64,000 bases of DNA from Verrucomicrobiaceae bacterium (GTDB lineage Bacteria; Verrucomicrobiota; Verrucomicrobiia; Verrucomicrobiales; Verrucomicrobiaceae): the NCBI GenBank assembly GCA_947458455.1, contig CANGYJ010000009.1, positions 248,001 through 312,000 on the forward strand, read 5' to 3'. The notes beneath the pieces were generated by a model that was not told the DNA's origin, made no database searches, and saw nothing but the letters and a program-made list of their open reading frames with translations. Position 1 is the stretch's first letter; each line of letters opens with the position of its first letter. Shown piece by piece: positions 10,521 through 20,300 of this stretch. The position numbers and the translations under genes were made by a program.

Positions 10521-11425
10521 CCCCGGCCACGATCCAGCCTTCCGGCATCGCTTTGAAAATCGCCCGCGTCTGGACGCTGGCGCTCGCCACCGTGACGCAG
10601 CTCGTGCGGATGAAGATCCTCTTCTTCCTCGTGCTCTTCTGCGTGCTCGTCGTGGGCGCGGGTTTTGCCTTTTCGGTGATCAATCCCGAGCAGCAGCTCG
10701 GCCTCATCAAGACGGTGTCCCTCGGCGCTTTGCAGATCTTCAGCCTCGTCATCGGCATCGTGTCCACCGCCCTGCTGCTGCCGAAGGACATGGAGGACCG
10801 CACGCTTTACACGATCCTCTCGAAGCCGGTGCCACGCTTTGACTACCTCGTGGGAAAGCTACTCGGCGTGATGCTGCTCATCGGCGGTGGTCTGCTGATC
10901 ATGGATCTGGTGCTCAGCCTGGTCATCTACACGCGACAGGGCATGGTGATGGAGGATGCGCTGCGGGCGCTGGAGTATGACGGCCAGGCCACGCCGGAGA
11001 CCATCGAGCGGGTGAAAGCCATCGTGGCCCGGCAGGGACTCACCTGGGAGATGCACTGGGCGGTGTTCGCGATCTTTTTGAAGGCCTCGGTCGTCACCAC
11101 GATGGCGCTGGTTCTCTCCTGCATCGCCAGCTCCACGCTCTTTACCATCGTCGTGTCCTTCTGCGCGGTGATCATCGGTCATGGCGAGCATCTGCTGCGC
11201 GAGTTTTTCTTCCATCCCTATCTCAGTGGCCATGCGGAGCGTCTCGCCGCGCTGGCGCTGGCGATTGTTTTCCCGGATTTGGCGCAGTTCGACATCGTCG
11301 ATGGCGTGGTGAATGGTGCCAGCGTCTCCTGGTCCGCCGTGCTCGATATGAGCGGTATCGCGGCGCTTTACGTCCTCGGTTACATGAGCATCGCGCATCT
11401 GCTTTTCGTGGAGAAGGAGCTATGA
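10517..11425 (+). CDS. ABC-2 type transporter permease
   Basis: This 302-aa integral membrane subunit partners the preceding ATPase. About six hydrophobic spans are visible, including ILFFLVLFCVLVVGAGFAF near the N-terminus, LLGVMLLIGGGLLIMDLVLS in the middle, and others through to the C-terminus. The motif LPKDMEDRTLYTILSKPVPRFDYLVGK between spans is characteristic of NatB/NosY-like permeases. It overlaps its neighbours at both ends by 4 nt (10517-10520 and 11422-11425), so the three genes are one translationally coupled operon. Confidence 0.92.
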   Translation: MTPATIQPSGIALKIARVWTLALATVTQLVRMKILFFLVLFCVLVVGAGFAFSVINPEQQLGLIKTVSLGALQIFSLVIGIVSTALLLPKDMEDRTLYTILSKPVPRFDYLVGKLLGVMLLIGGGLLIMDLVLSLVIYTRQGMVMEDALRALEYDGQATPETIERVKAIVARQGLTWEMHWAVFAIFLKASVVTTMALVLSCIASSTLFTIVVSFCAVIIGHGEHLLREFFFHPYLSGHAERLAALALAIVFPDLAQFDIVDGVVNGASVSWSAVLDMSGIAALYVLGYMSIAHLLFVEKEL

Positions 11426-12228
11426 AGCGGAAACTCCAGGCTCTCGCCGTCCTTCTGCTCCTCGGTGTGGTGAAGCTGCCGCTGGAGCAGCGTGTGACGC
11501 ATGACCTGCGCAGCGCCAAGCTCATCGACGAGCCCGTTTCCGTCAGCGCCGTGGAAAGCATGGGGCAGAGCGGTCTCGCCGCGATTCTCGGTGGCGTGCG
11601 TGGTCTGGTGGCCAGCATGTTGCAGCTCCGCGCTTACACCGAGTTCAAACGGGTGAACTGGGGCCAGGTGGACAGCTTTTACCGCATCGTCACGCGACTC
11701 CAACCCCGCAATGCCACCTACTGGGATGAGGCTGCGTGGCACATGGCCTACAACGCCGCCGGTTTTTACCTCTACAACCGGGACAAGAGCGATGCCCGCA
11801 ACAATGAAATCCGTGGCCAGCTCTACCACGAGCATGTGCAGCGCGGCGCGGCCATCCTGCGAGAAGGTTTGAAATTCTCCCCCGATGATCCGCACCTGTG
11901 GGAACGCCTCGCGGACATTTATTTCCGTCGCAGCTACGAGATGGCAAAGGCAGGCGATGCCTACCTGGAAGCTCGCAAGCGAGGCGCACCGATCATCACC
12001 CTCCATCTGGCCGCCTTTGCCTATGCCCAGGCTCCGCAGGACCCGGAAAGCTACCGCAAAGCCTACGACATCCTCAAAAAAGAATATGATCGCGGCATGA
12101 ACACACCCGGCGTCATCGAGCACCTCAAGAACCTCGAAAACTGGCTCGGCATCCCGGCGGAGAAACGCATCAAAGAGGCCATGCCACAGCCCAAAGTGCC
12201 GCAAAAGATCCCCGGGCCGCGGAATTGA
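11422..12228 (+). CDS. Membrane-anchored TPR-like protein linked to ABC exporter
   Basis: This 268-aa protein starts with a hydrophobic signal or anchor (LQALAVLLLLGVVKLPL). It continues with helical pairs that look like degenerate tetratricopeptide repeats (RLQPRNATYWDEAAWHMAY, LKFSPDDPHLWERLADIYF, and AYAQAPQDPESYRKAYDILK). Such folds usually mediate protein contacts. The 4-nt overlap with the permease implies coupled expression and a role with that exporter, possibly as a periplasmic adaptor. The tail is Lys/Pro-rich. No named family was recognised; the TPR call is an inference from helix spacing. Confidence 0.75.
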   Translation: MKRKLQALAVLLLLGVVKLPLEQRVTHDLRSAKLIDEPVSVSAVESMGQSGLAAILGGVRGLVASMLQLRAYTEFKRVNWGQVDSFYRIVTRLQPRNATYWDEAAWHMAYNAAGFYLYNRDKSDARNNEIRGQLYHEHVQRGAAILREGLKFSPDDPHLWERLADIYFRRSYEMAKAGDAYLEARKRGAPIITLHLAAFAYAQAPQDPESYRKAYDILKKEYDRGMNTPGVIEHLKNLENWLGIPAEKRIKEAMPQPKVPQKIPGPRN

Positions 12229-12299
12229 ATTCGAGGCGCAGGATTCTCCAAGCCGCCGAACGATAGGAGCGGCGCTTTCCGGCGTCTTTTCCACGCATC

Positions 12300-15200
12300 A
12301 TGACTCTCCGCGCCGTCACCTCATCGCTCCTGCTTGCCGCCTCAGCCTCCGCCGCAGGCAAGATGGACTTCAATCGCGACATCCGCCCCATCCTCAGCGA
12401 CAACTGCTTCGCCTGCCACGGCTTCGACGCGAAAAAACGCAAGGGCGATCTCCGGCTCGACACGCCCGAAGGTGCCTACACCGCCATCGAAGGAGCCTTT
12501 CCGATCAAACCCGGCCAGCCCGAGGCCAGCAGCGTGCTCCAGCGCATCCTCACGCATGATGAAGACGAACTCATGCCGCCGCCGGAGACGAACAAGAAGA
12601 TCACCGCAGCTCAAATCGACATCCTGCGCCGCTGGATCAAGGAAGGGGCGGAGTACAAGAAGCATTGGAGCTTCGAGGCACCTGTGAAAACAGCCCCGCC
12701 GAAGGTCAACGGTCCGGTCCGGAATCCGATGGATACTTTCATCCAAGCTCGGTTGGCGGAAGAAGGTCTCAAGGCAGCACCGGAGGCATCCAGAGAGACG
12801 CTCATCCGCCGCGTGACGCTCGATTTGACCGGCCTGCCGCCGACGCCGGAAGAAATTGATGCGTTTCTCGCCGACACCTCGGACCAGGCCTACGACCGAC
12901 TCGTGGATCGCCTTTTGAAATCCGAACGCTACGGCGAGCACATGGGCCGCTACTGGCTGGATGTGGCCCGCTATGCCGATACGCATGGCCTGCATCTCGA
13001 TAACGAGCGCAGCATGTGGCCTTACCGCGATTGGGTGGTGCGTGCCTTCAATCAGAACCTCCCGTTTGATCAGTTCACCATCTGGCAGCTCGCCGGCGAT
13101 CTCCTGCCGAATGCCACGCAGGATCAAAAGATCGCCTCGGGCTTCAATCGCTGCAACGTCACCACCAGCGAAGGCGGTAGCATCAATGAGGAGTTCATCT
13201 ATCGCTACGCCGTGGACCGCACGGATACCACGGTGGCCGTGTGGATGGGCCTGACCGCAGGCTGCGCCGTGTGTCACGATCACAAGTTTGATCCCATCAC
13301 GCAGAAGGAATTTTATTCGTTGTATGCCTTCTTCAACAGCACCGCCGATCCGGCGATGGATGGGAATATCCTCCTCACGCCGCCGACCCTTCGTTTGAGC
13401 ACACCCGAGCAGTCGAAGCAGCTCGCCAGCTACGACAAAGACATCACCACCACGCAGACCAAGCTCCGCGAAGCCATCGCCAAACTCAACTACACCGATC
13501 CCGCCACGCTCACGCCTCCGCCGCCCGTGCAGACGAGTGAGACGGTATGGTTCGAGGATGCTTTTCCCGCCGGAGCCAATCTCGGCGTGGCTGGCGAGCC
13601 GACGAAATTTGTCGCGAAAGAGGAAGGTCAGGTCTTCAGCGGCACCAAGGCCCTGAAACGCACTGCCACCGGCGTGGCGCAGGATTTCTTCTCCGCAGGC
13701 GGCAGCTACCAAATCCCGCCGAACGGCAAAATCAGCGTGCAGTGCTACCTCGACCCGAAGAGCCCACCGAAGGCTGTCATGCTTCAATTTCACACCGCAG
13801 GCTGGAATCACCGCGCCGTGTGGGGCGAGGAAGGTGCGATCCCCTTTGGCCAGGTGCGCACCCCGGAGCGAGTGCGTGTGGGCGTGCTGCCGGAAGCCGG
13901 CAAGTGGATGAAGCTCGAAGTCGCCGCCGATAAGCTCGGCCTCAAACCAGGCATCAAAGTCACTGGTTATGCCTTCACTCAGTTTGGAGGCACGGTGTAT
14001 TGGGATCACCTCGCGATGAGTTCCCGGGTCGATCCCGCCAAAGATCCGCAGTGGTCGTGGAAGGTGTGGATCGAGAAGAACCAAGGTCGCCGCGTCGAAG
14101 GACTGCCGAATGATTTGCAAACGCTCGTGCGCGGCAAAAAAGCCGCCGAATGGCCTGAAGCAGAGGTGAAGCGCCTGAAGGAATGGTGGTTTGAAAACGA
14201 GTGCCAGAGCGCTCGTGAACTCGTCGATGGCGTGCGGGCCGAAAAGCTGGCGTTGGAGGCCAAAAAGAAGGCGCTGGAGGATCTCATCCCCGCCACCTTC
14301 ATCATGGCCGATCTTCCGCAGCCGCGTGAGAGCTTCGTCATGGAACGCGGCCAGTATGACAAACCCAAAGACAAGGTATCCCACGGCACACCGGCCGTTT
14401 TTCCACCGCTGCCGAAACAGGATCGCTACTCCCGCCTCGACCTCGCCAAGTGGCTCGTGAGCAAGGAGCATCCGCTCACCGCTCGCGTGCAGGTGAACCG
14501 CCTGTGGCAGCAGTTCTTCGGCATCGGTCTGGTAAAGACGAGCAACGACTTCGGCTCCCAGGGCGAGCCGCCGAGCCATCCCGAGCTGCTCGACTGGCTC
14601 GCCGTGACCTTCCGCGAGAGCGGCTGGGACATGAAGGGCTTCGTGAAGATGCTGGTGACTTCGCACACGTATCGCCAGAGTTCTGAGTTCGTAGTTCGGG
14701 CTTTAGCCCGTTCCTCAAGCTCCGCAGACGGGCTAAAGCCCGAACTACAAACCGATCCCGAAAACCGTCTTCTGGCACGCGGACCGCGTTTCCGCCTCGA
14801 TGCGGAGGTGGTGCGGGATTCGGCCTTGTTTGTCAGCGGGCTCCTGAATCCCAAAATCGGCGGCAAAGGCGTGAAACCCTACCAGCCGGAGAATGTGTGG
14901 GAGCCGGTCGCCTTTGGCGGCAGCAACACCAAGAACTATCTCCAGGACCACGGCGAGTCACTCTACCGCCGCAGCCTGTACACCTTCTGGAAGCGCACCG
15001 CGCCGCCACCGAACATGACCTCCTTTGATGCGCCGAACCGCGAAAGCTACTGCCTGCGCCGCGAACGCAGCAACACCCCGCTCCAGGCGCTCACGCTCAT
15101 GAACGACGTGCAGTTCTTCGAGGCCGCCCGCGCCTTTGCCCAGCAGGCCATGAAGACCTCCGCCAGCACGGATGCCCGCATCACGCGACTCTTCCGCGCC

Positions 15201-15416
15201 GCCACCAGCCGCTTCCCCTCCGCCCAGGAGGCCGAGGTGATCCGCCAGACCTTCGATAAACACTTCGCCGCTTACACCGCGAAGCCTGAAGAAGCCAAAA
15301 AGGTCATCACCAACGGCGAATCGAAGCCTGACGCCTCACTGAACCCCACCGAACTCGCCGCGTGGACGATGATCGCCAACCTTGTGCTCAATCTCGATGA
15401 AGCGGTGGTGAAGTAG
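12300..15416 (+). CDS. Planctomycete-type cytochrome c / DUF1549 / DUF1553 protein
   Basis: This 1,038-aa exported protein belongs to the PSCyt1-PSD1 family, widespread in Planctomycetota and Verrucomicrobiota. A signal peptide covers about 1-19. A cytochrome-like heme motif CFACH is at residues 36-40, followed by the PSCyt1 segment (GDLRLDTPEGA, DELMPPPETNKKI). The DUF1549 domain (LDLTGLPPTPEEIDAFL, RYWLDVARYADTHG) includes a second CxxCH (CAVCH, about residue 322). A middle lectin/laminin-like region covers about 400-580. C-terminal DUF1553 has TARVQVNRLWQQFFG and NRESYCLRRERSNTPLQAL. It probably acts in electron transfer linked to polysaccharide oxidation. A perfect 20-bp inverted repeat (14691-14748) is inserted in frame in DUF1553. 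Confidence 0.93.
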   Translation: MTLRAVTSSLLLAASASAAGKMDFNRDIRPILSDNCFACHGFDAKKRKGDLRLDTPEGAYTAIEGAFPIKPGQPEASSVLQRILTHDEDELMPPPETNKKITAAQIDILRRWIKEGAEYKKHWSFEAPVKTAPPKVNGPVRNPMDTFIQARLAEEGLKAAPEASRETLIRRVTLDLTGLPPTPEEIDAFLADTSDQAYDRLVDRLLKSERYGEHMGRYWLDVARYADTHGLHLDNERSMWPYRDWVVRAFNQNLPFDQFTIWQLAGDLLPNATQDQKIASGFNRCNVTTSEGGSINEEFIYRYAVDRTDTTVAVWMGLTAGCAVCHDHKFDPITQKEFYSLYAFFNSTADPAMDGNILLTPPTLRLSTPEQSKQLASYDKDITTTQTKLREAIAKLNYTDPATLTPPPPVQTSETVWFEDAFPAGANLGVAGEPTKFVAKEEGQVFSGTKALKRTATGVAQDFFSAGGSYQIPPNGKISVQCYLDPKSPPKAVMLQFHTAGWNHRAVWGEEGAIPFGQVRTPERVRVGVLPEAGKWMKLEVAADKLGLKPGIKVTGYAFTQFGGTVYWDHLAMSSRVDPAKDPQWSWKVWIEKNQGRRVEGLPNDLQTLVRGKKAAEWPEAEVKRLKEWWFENECQSARELVDGVRAEKLALEAKKKALEDLIPATFIMADLPQPRESFVMERGQYDKPKDKVSHGTPAVFPPLPKQDRYSRLDLAKWLVSKEHPLTARVQVNRLWQQFFGIGLVKTSNDFGSQGEPPSHPELLDWLAVTFRESGWDMKGFVKMLVTSHTYRQSSEFVVRALARSSSSADGLKPELQTDPENRLLARGPRFRLDAEVVRDSALFVSGLLNPKIGGKGVKPYQPENVWEPVAFGGSNTKNYLQDHGESLYRRSLYTFWKRTAPPPNMTSFDAPNRESYCLRRERSNTPLQALTLMNDVQFFEAARAFAQQAMKTSASTDARITRLFRAATSRFPSAQEAEVIRQTFDKHFAAYTAKPEEAKKVITNGESKPDASLNPTELAAWTMIANLVLNLDEAVVK
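14691..14748. repeat. In-frame palindromic element A (20-bp perfect arms)
   Basis: The left arm GTAGTTCGGGCTTTAGCCCG (14691-14710) and right arm (14729-14748) are perfect reverse complements around an 18-nt centre. Each arm also contains a small self-complementary core (CGGGCTttAGCCCG). The element lies inside the DUF1553 gene and is read through without a stop, adding about 20 residues (VVRALARSSSSADGLKPEL). The same arm sequence recurs at 20117-20136 in another gene, so this is a dispersed repeat rather than chance. Confidence 0.9.
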
Positions 15417-15428
15417 AGCAGCGACAGC

Positions 15429-16574
15429 TCACTTCTTCGGCAGCTCCGTCTCGATCACCTCGCCGCCGCTGGGGATAACGAGGCCGTCACGCACCTGCTC
15501 AAAGCTGCGACCTTGAATGCTGGCGTGGATGTAGAGCTTCTGTTTGCGGGCTTTGAGGCGCTTGAGCACCTTGTCCATCATCTCAGGCGTCACTTTGTCC
15601 TGAAAATCGGCGAACCAGTAGATGGCATCGGCCTGCTCAACTTCCTTGCTCATGAGCGCCGTCCACGCGTAGGTGATACCGCAGAAGTCGATGTACCAGG
15701 TGTTTTTGCGCTTCGACATCATCTCATAGATGTCTTTGAGCGGCATCGGCACGCTGGGATCGTATTTGAGCTTTCGCCGGTCCTCCATGGGCATGTTGAG
15801 CGGCGTCTTGCCCTCCCAGATCTGCCAGTAGGTTTTGAAGTCCTCCTCCGTGGTGAGGATGGTTTTATCGAGCGCCTTGTTCTTCGGCGATTCCGGCGTG
15901 AGGCCGCAGCCGAAGTAGAGGACGAGGTTGCTACCAAAGGCCACCTTATCGAGTTCCTTGGTCACGATGGGCAGGTAACGGGTCATCGAGCGGGACACAT
16001 CCATCACCACGGCGATCTTTTTCACGTCCTTCAGCTCCATGCCAAACATGAAGATCGGCTTGAAGGTCATGCCGCCCATCCCGCCCATGCCGGTGCCACT
16101 GCCAAAGCCGCCTCCGCTTCCTCCACTGCCAAAGCCAGCGCTTCCCAGCTTTCCTCCGCCCATCATGCTGCCCATGTCCGGCAGGGCGATGGCATCCATC
16201 GGCATGTCCGGCAGCGTCACATCCGCCACGGCATTCACCACCACTCGCTGCATCGGCAGCACCTTGCTGATCTTCTGCCGCTGCTTGACCTGCACCTTCT
16301 CCGCCAGATCCGCACTGGCCTGTGCCCCCTGCTGCGTGCCGCCGCCCGGCAGGAAATCCACCTGCTTCGGCGTCATCTGCCTCACGATGAAATAGGAGGC
16401 CATGAAGAGCAAAATGCCCGCGTGAAGCAGGAGGCTCAGAGTCAGTGATCCCACGCCGATTTGCCGCCAGAGCCGGATGAAGCGATTCGGCCTCCTCGCC
16501 GATGCCACCACCGGAGCGTGAGCTGGCTCCTCCACCGCGATCGCGGCCACCGGGATGTCTTCGTCGTCTGGCAT
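15429..16574 (-). CDS. VWA-domain protein with N-terminal membrane anchor
   Basis: This 381-aa protein has a cytoplasmic Pro/Ala-rich start, one transmembrane helix at about 43-63, and a low-complexity Gly/Met-rich region at about 133-170 (SGGSGGGFGSGTGMGGMGG). A von Willebrand factor A domain follows with the MIDAS motif D192-x-S194-x-S196 (VVMDVSRSM). The single N-terminal span with a large exported domain resembles TonB-like or surface adhesion/sensor topology. The ATG at 16574 is chosen; an in-frame TTG eight codons earlier lacks a ribosome site. It is convergent with the cytochrome gene. The partner bound by the MIDAS site is unknown. Confidence 0.85.
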   Translation of the reverse strand: MPDDEDIPVAAIAVEEPAHAPVVASARRPNRFIRLWRQIGVGSLTLSLLLHAGILLFMASYFIVRQMTPKQVDFLPGGGTQQGAQASADLAEKVQVKQRQKISKVLPMQRVVVNAVADVTLPDMPMDAIALPDMGSMMGGGKLGSAGFGSGGSGGGFGSGTGMGGMGGMTFKPIFMFGMELKDVKKIAVVMDVSRSMTRYLPIVTKELDKVAFGSNLVLYFGCGLTPESPKNKALDKTILTTEEDFKTYWQIWEGKTPLNMPMEDRRKLKYDPSVPMPLKDIYEMMSKRKNTWYIDFCGITYAWTALMSKEVEQADAIYWFADFQDKVTPEMMDKVLKRLKARKQKLYIHASIQGRSFEQVRDGLVIPSGGEVIETELPKK

Positions 16575-16744
16575 AGGAATCGGCTTTAACGCCAGCAAGA
16601 CGCCCGCGTATCACTTTTCTTGGGATGTGCATCCCAGATAGCGCCCCGTGCGAAAACGCCCTTCCCAAAGACCGTTCAAGTCGGTAGCCTTCACCCTCCA
16701 GAACGCGTGCTGGTTTTTTTCTCGCCCACCTTTATGCTCCACTC

Positions 16745-16948
16745 ATGCACACCATCACTGATCCCATGCAGCAGCCGCTCCGGCGGGTGGTGGGTCGTGC
16801 CGCGACCGCAGCGGACCGTCTCCGCCAGGTGGAGGACATGCAGCTCTTTCTCACTCAACTAGTCCCCCATGCCGATCTCCGAGGAACAGAGCCAGAGCCT
16901 TTCCCAATACGGAAAGTTGTTGGTCGCGCTCAGCGCAGCGGGGATTGA
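16745..16948 (+). CDS. Possible small protein overlapping a nucleotidyltransferase gene
   Basis: A 67-codon frame starts at an ATG in the 16.6-16.87 kb gap and runs 80 nt into the next gene in a different frame. The first 40 residues (MHTITDPMQQPLRRVVGRAA followed by a helical charged stretch) look protein-like. The part inside the overlap looks like out-of-frame sequence. It may be a partner antitoxin-like protein, a frame-shifted remnant, or chance. It is included with low confidence because it is the only coding candidate in this gap. Confidence 0.28.
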   Translation: MHTITDPMQQPLRRVVGRAATAADRLRQVEDMQLFLTQLVPHADLRGTEPEPFPIRKVVGRAQRSGD

Positions 16949-17360
16949 TTACGCCGTCGTCGGTGGCCTCGCTGTCATCTTCAATGGCTACCCGCGTTTC
17001 ACGCTCGATGCGGATGTCATCGTCGAGGATTCATCGGAAAACATTGAACGTCTCCTCGCCGTGCTACGCGACTGGGGCGAGGGCTGGGCTCGCGAGCTGA
17101 CGCTCGAAGACTTCACGCCGGAGGAGGGAGCCGTGCGAGTGGCGGAGGAGTTTGAACTCGATCTCTTCACCCGTCTGCGAGGCCTCTCTTGGCGGGATTT
17201 TCAGCCGCGACTGCGCTTTCTCGACCACGCAGGTATCCGCATCCCCTACCTTGGCCCTGAAGACCTCATCCACTGCAAAGCCGGCTCCGTCCGTGAAAAG
17301 GACCAGCTCGACGTCATCGCTCTCCACAAGATCATCCAACAAAACATCACCCAACCATGA
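16869..17360 (+). CDS. Nucleotidyltransferase-fold protein (AbiEii/DUF6036-like)
   Basis: This 163-aa protein has the core of a minimal nucleotidyltransferase. The glycine motif YAVVGGLAVIFNGYPR (about 25-40) is followed by TLDADVIV with the two catalytic aspartates D44 and D46. Later FELDLFTRLRGL and YLGPEDLIHCKAGSVREKDQLDV are the third acidic strand and helical lid seen in AbiEii/MNT-type proteins. Such enzymes transfer NMP to tRNA or proteins, often as toxins, but housekeeping roles exist. The stop overlaps the next start by 4 nt (ATGA at 17357). That coupling to a giant dehydrogenase is odd and may be only positional. Confidence 0.8.
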   Translation: MPISEEQSQSLSQYGKLLVALSAAGIDYAVVGGLAVIFNGYPRFTLDADVIVEDSSENIERLLAVLRDWGEGWARELTLEDFTPEEGAVRVAEEFELDLFTRLRGLSWRDFQPRLRFLDHAGIRIPYLGPEDLIHCKAGSVREKDQLDVIALHKIIQQNITQP

Positions 17361-20300
17361 AACGCCTCCTCCTCTGCCTGCTGGCTTCGTCATTCGTTCT
17401 TACACATTCGTCATTGGCCGAAGGCCCCTTGCGCGTCTTCATCCGCGCTGGCAAAAAATCCCACGGTCCCGGGGCGCATGATTTCCCGCAGTTTTTGAAG
17501 GAATGGGTACCGATGCTCAATGAACGCGGCGCCAAGTGCGAGGGCGGCATGGAATTCCCGACGAAGGAGCAGCTCGATAAGACCGACGTGCTCATCCTCC
17601 ACGCTCAAGAAGCCGGAAACATCAAGATCGGCGATGAGCGGAAGAATTTGATGGAGTTCCTCGCCCGAGGCGGTGGTATCGTGACGATCCACGCGGCGGC
17701 GGTGTCGAAGGACCACGACTGGTTCAAGACGATCATTGGCGGTTCATGGCACTTCGGGCAGACGAAGTGGTTGGAGGCGCCCATGAGCCTCTACTTCACC
17801 GATCATGACAACGCGATCACGAAGGACATCAGCAACTTCGACATCGACGACGAGATCTACTACGACATGGACCTGCTGCCCGAGGCCAAGATCCTCGCCG
17901 CCGCCTACACGCCGAACACCCCGCAGCTCAAAGGCGGCAACAAAGAAGCCCAGGCCCGCGCCGCCGAGGCCGTGGCGAAGAAGAAGGCCGTGAACATCTA
18001 CGACATCCAGCCGCAGGTGTGGACCTATGAGCGTGAGTGTGGTGCAGTCGTCCCGACTGCTTCTGAAAAACCCGCAGCCGGGACGGCTGCACCACATTCC
18101 ACCTATCGCGCCTTCACCTGCATCCCCGGACATTACCATCGCAACTTCAGCCACAACGGCATCCGCACCCTGATCCTGCGCGGCATCGCCTGGGCCGGAA
18201 AGCGAGAGAACATCGACGAACTCTGCAAACCCACCGAGCTGGGCGATGCACTGCGCTACGTCGAGGGCGGCTGCCCGAGCCCGCAGGAGCTGCCGAAGGC
18301 ACTCGAAGTGCATCCCGAGTTTAATCTCTCGCTGGTGGCCTCCGAGCCGCTCATCAACAAGCCCATGAACATCGACTGGGATGAAAAAGGCCGCCTGTGG
18401 GTCGTCGAGACGCCCGAGTATCCGAACGGCCTCCGCCAATCGAATGTGGACGCGTGGAAGGACAGCGGTGCCAACCAGCCAGGCCACTACGACCGCAAAC
18501 CGCTCGATTGCGTCTCCATCCTCTCCGACACGAATGGCGACGGCGTCATGGACAAGAAAACCGTCTTCGCCGATGAGATCGAGCTCGCCACCAGCAGCGT
18601 GTTTTACAAAAACGGCGTCATCGTCTGCGCCGCGCCCGATGTGTGGTTCTTTGAGGACACGAACGGCGACGACAAAGCCGACAAACGCACCAAGCTCTAC
18701 ACCAACCTCGGCAATCGCGACACGCACGCCGTTATCAACAACATGCGCTGGGGCCTCGACGGTTGGGTTTACGCCACGCACGGCTATTCGAGCACCGATG
18801 ACGTGAAGTCCGGCGATGGCAGCAAGGGTTTCGGCCCCATCGGAGCCGGTGTCGTGCGTTTCAAGCCGGACGGCAGCGCCTTTGAGCAGTACGCCAGCCG
18901 CGGTGGCAACACCTGGGGCCTCGACATCACCAGCGACGGCCAGGTTTTCTACACGCAGCCGACGAGCGGCAATCATTTTATCCACGTCGTGCTGCCGGAG
19001 TATGTGCTGGCCAAAGGCAAGCTGCCCGGCGTCATGGGCACGAACGGCATGCTGCCGAAAGAGCCAACGTATCCCGCCATGCATTGGGAGCAGCAGGCCT
19101 ATGTGCAGATCGACCAGGTCGGCAGCTACACCGCCGCCGCCGGTTGCGCCATTTATGAAGGCGGTGCCTGGCCCGCGAAGTGGAACTACGGCTACTTCAC
19201 CACCGAGCCCACGCTGAACATCGTCAGCCACTTCATGGTCGTGCCCGATGGCGTCACCTACAAAGCCAAGCGTGAGCCCGGTCGCGAGCAGACCGAGTTC
19301 ATCCGCAGCCAGAACCTGTGGTTCCGCCCCATCGAGAATCGCGTCGGCCCGGATGGTGCGCTCTACATCGTCGATTTCTGCAATCAGGCCGTCATTCACA
19401 ACGACACCCGCGGCCCCACCCACGGCCCCGCCAACGCCGCCGTCCGTCCCGACCGCGACCACTACTACGGCCGCATCTGGAAGGTGCAGCACAAGGAGGC
19501 GAAAGCGCCCGCCGCCACGGCGTATCGCAACAAGCCAGAGTCCAAAGGTGCTCAAGGTAGCCAAGCTCTGCGGGCCTACGAAGCCGCCAAACAAAGCACT
19601 AACGCCGACAAGCTCCTCCAAGACTTCGCCGCTGCTCAAGATGACTGGACCCGCAGCGCTCTCATCGCCGCCGCTGCCGACAAACCCGCCGAAGTCATCG
19701 CCGCTGCGCTGTCTTCCTCGTCTCCGGAGTCGCTGTCCAACTTCGTCAGCGCTCTCCTTCCCGCCGCGCTGCCCGCGAATGCCGAAAAACTCATCACCGC
19801 GTGCGCCAACGCCGATGCGAAGGCTGATCCGGTGAAAAACGCCATCCTCCGCGGCGTCGCTACGAGCATGAATGAAGCTCCAATGATGTCTCCGGCGCTC
19901 ACGGAGGCTTTGAAGAAGCTTCTCGGCCAGCCTTCGCTCGCCGCGGCTACTCTGCCGCTCGTGACGAAGTGGGACAAAGGCGGTGTGCTCGCTGCCGAGG
20001 TCAAAGCGCAACTCGACAAGCTCAGCGCCACGCTTTCGGACAACGCCGCGCCCGTGGAAGCACGTGTGAGTGCCGCGAAGGGTCTTGTGGCCGTTGGAGG
20101 TGCTTCGCAGGAGCTTGTAGTTCGGGCTTTAGCCCGTTCTGATGCGCCTGCACCGCTTCAAGCCGCCATCATTGCCGCTTTGGATGAGAGCGGTGCGGTG
20201 AGTGAACTTGCTCCCTCCCTGAGCGGGCTGAAGCCCGAACTACAAACGAAAGCCTTCGAAGCCATGCTCAAACGCCCCGAGGCCACCGGAGCCCTTCTCG

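Noticed and set aside
12342..14666. A 774-codon open frame on the minus strand
   Set aside because: It lies opposite the DUF1553 cytochrome gene, whose signatures are unambiguous. High GC makes long antisense frames common.
17744..20011. A 755-codon open frame on the minus strand
   Set aside because: It is antisense to the dehydrogenase fusion and has no domain or start context.
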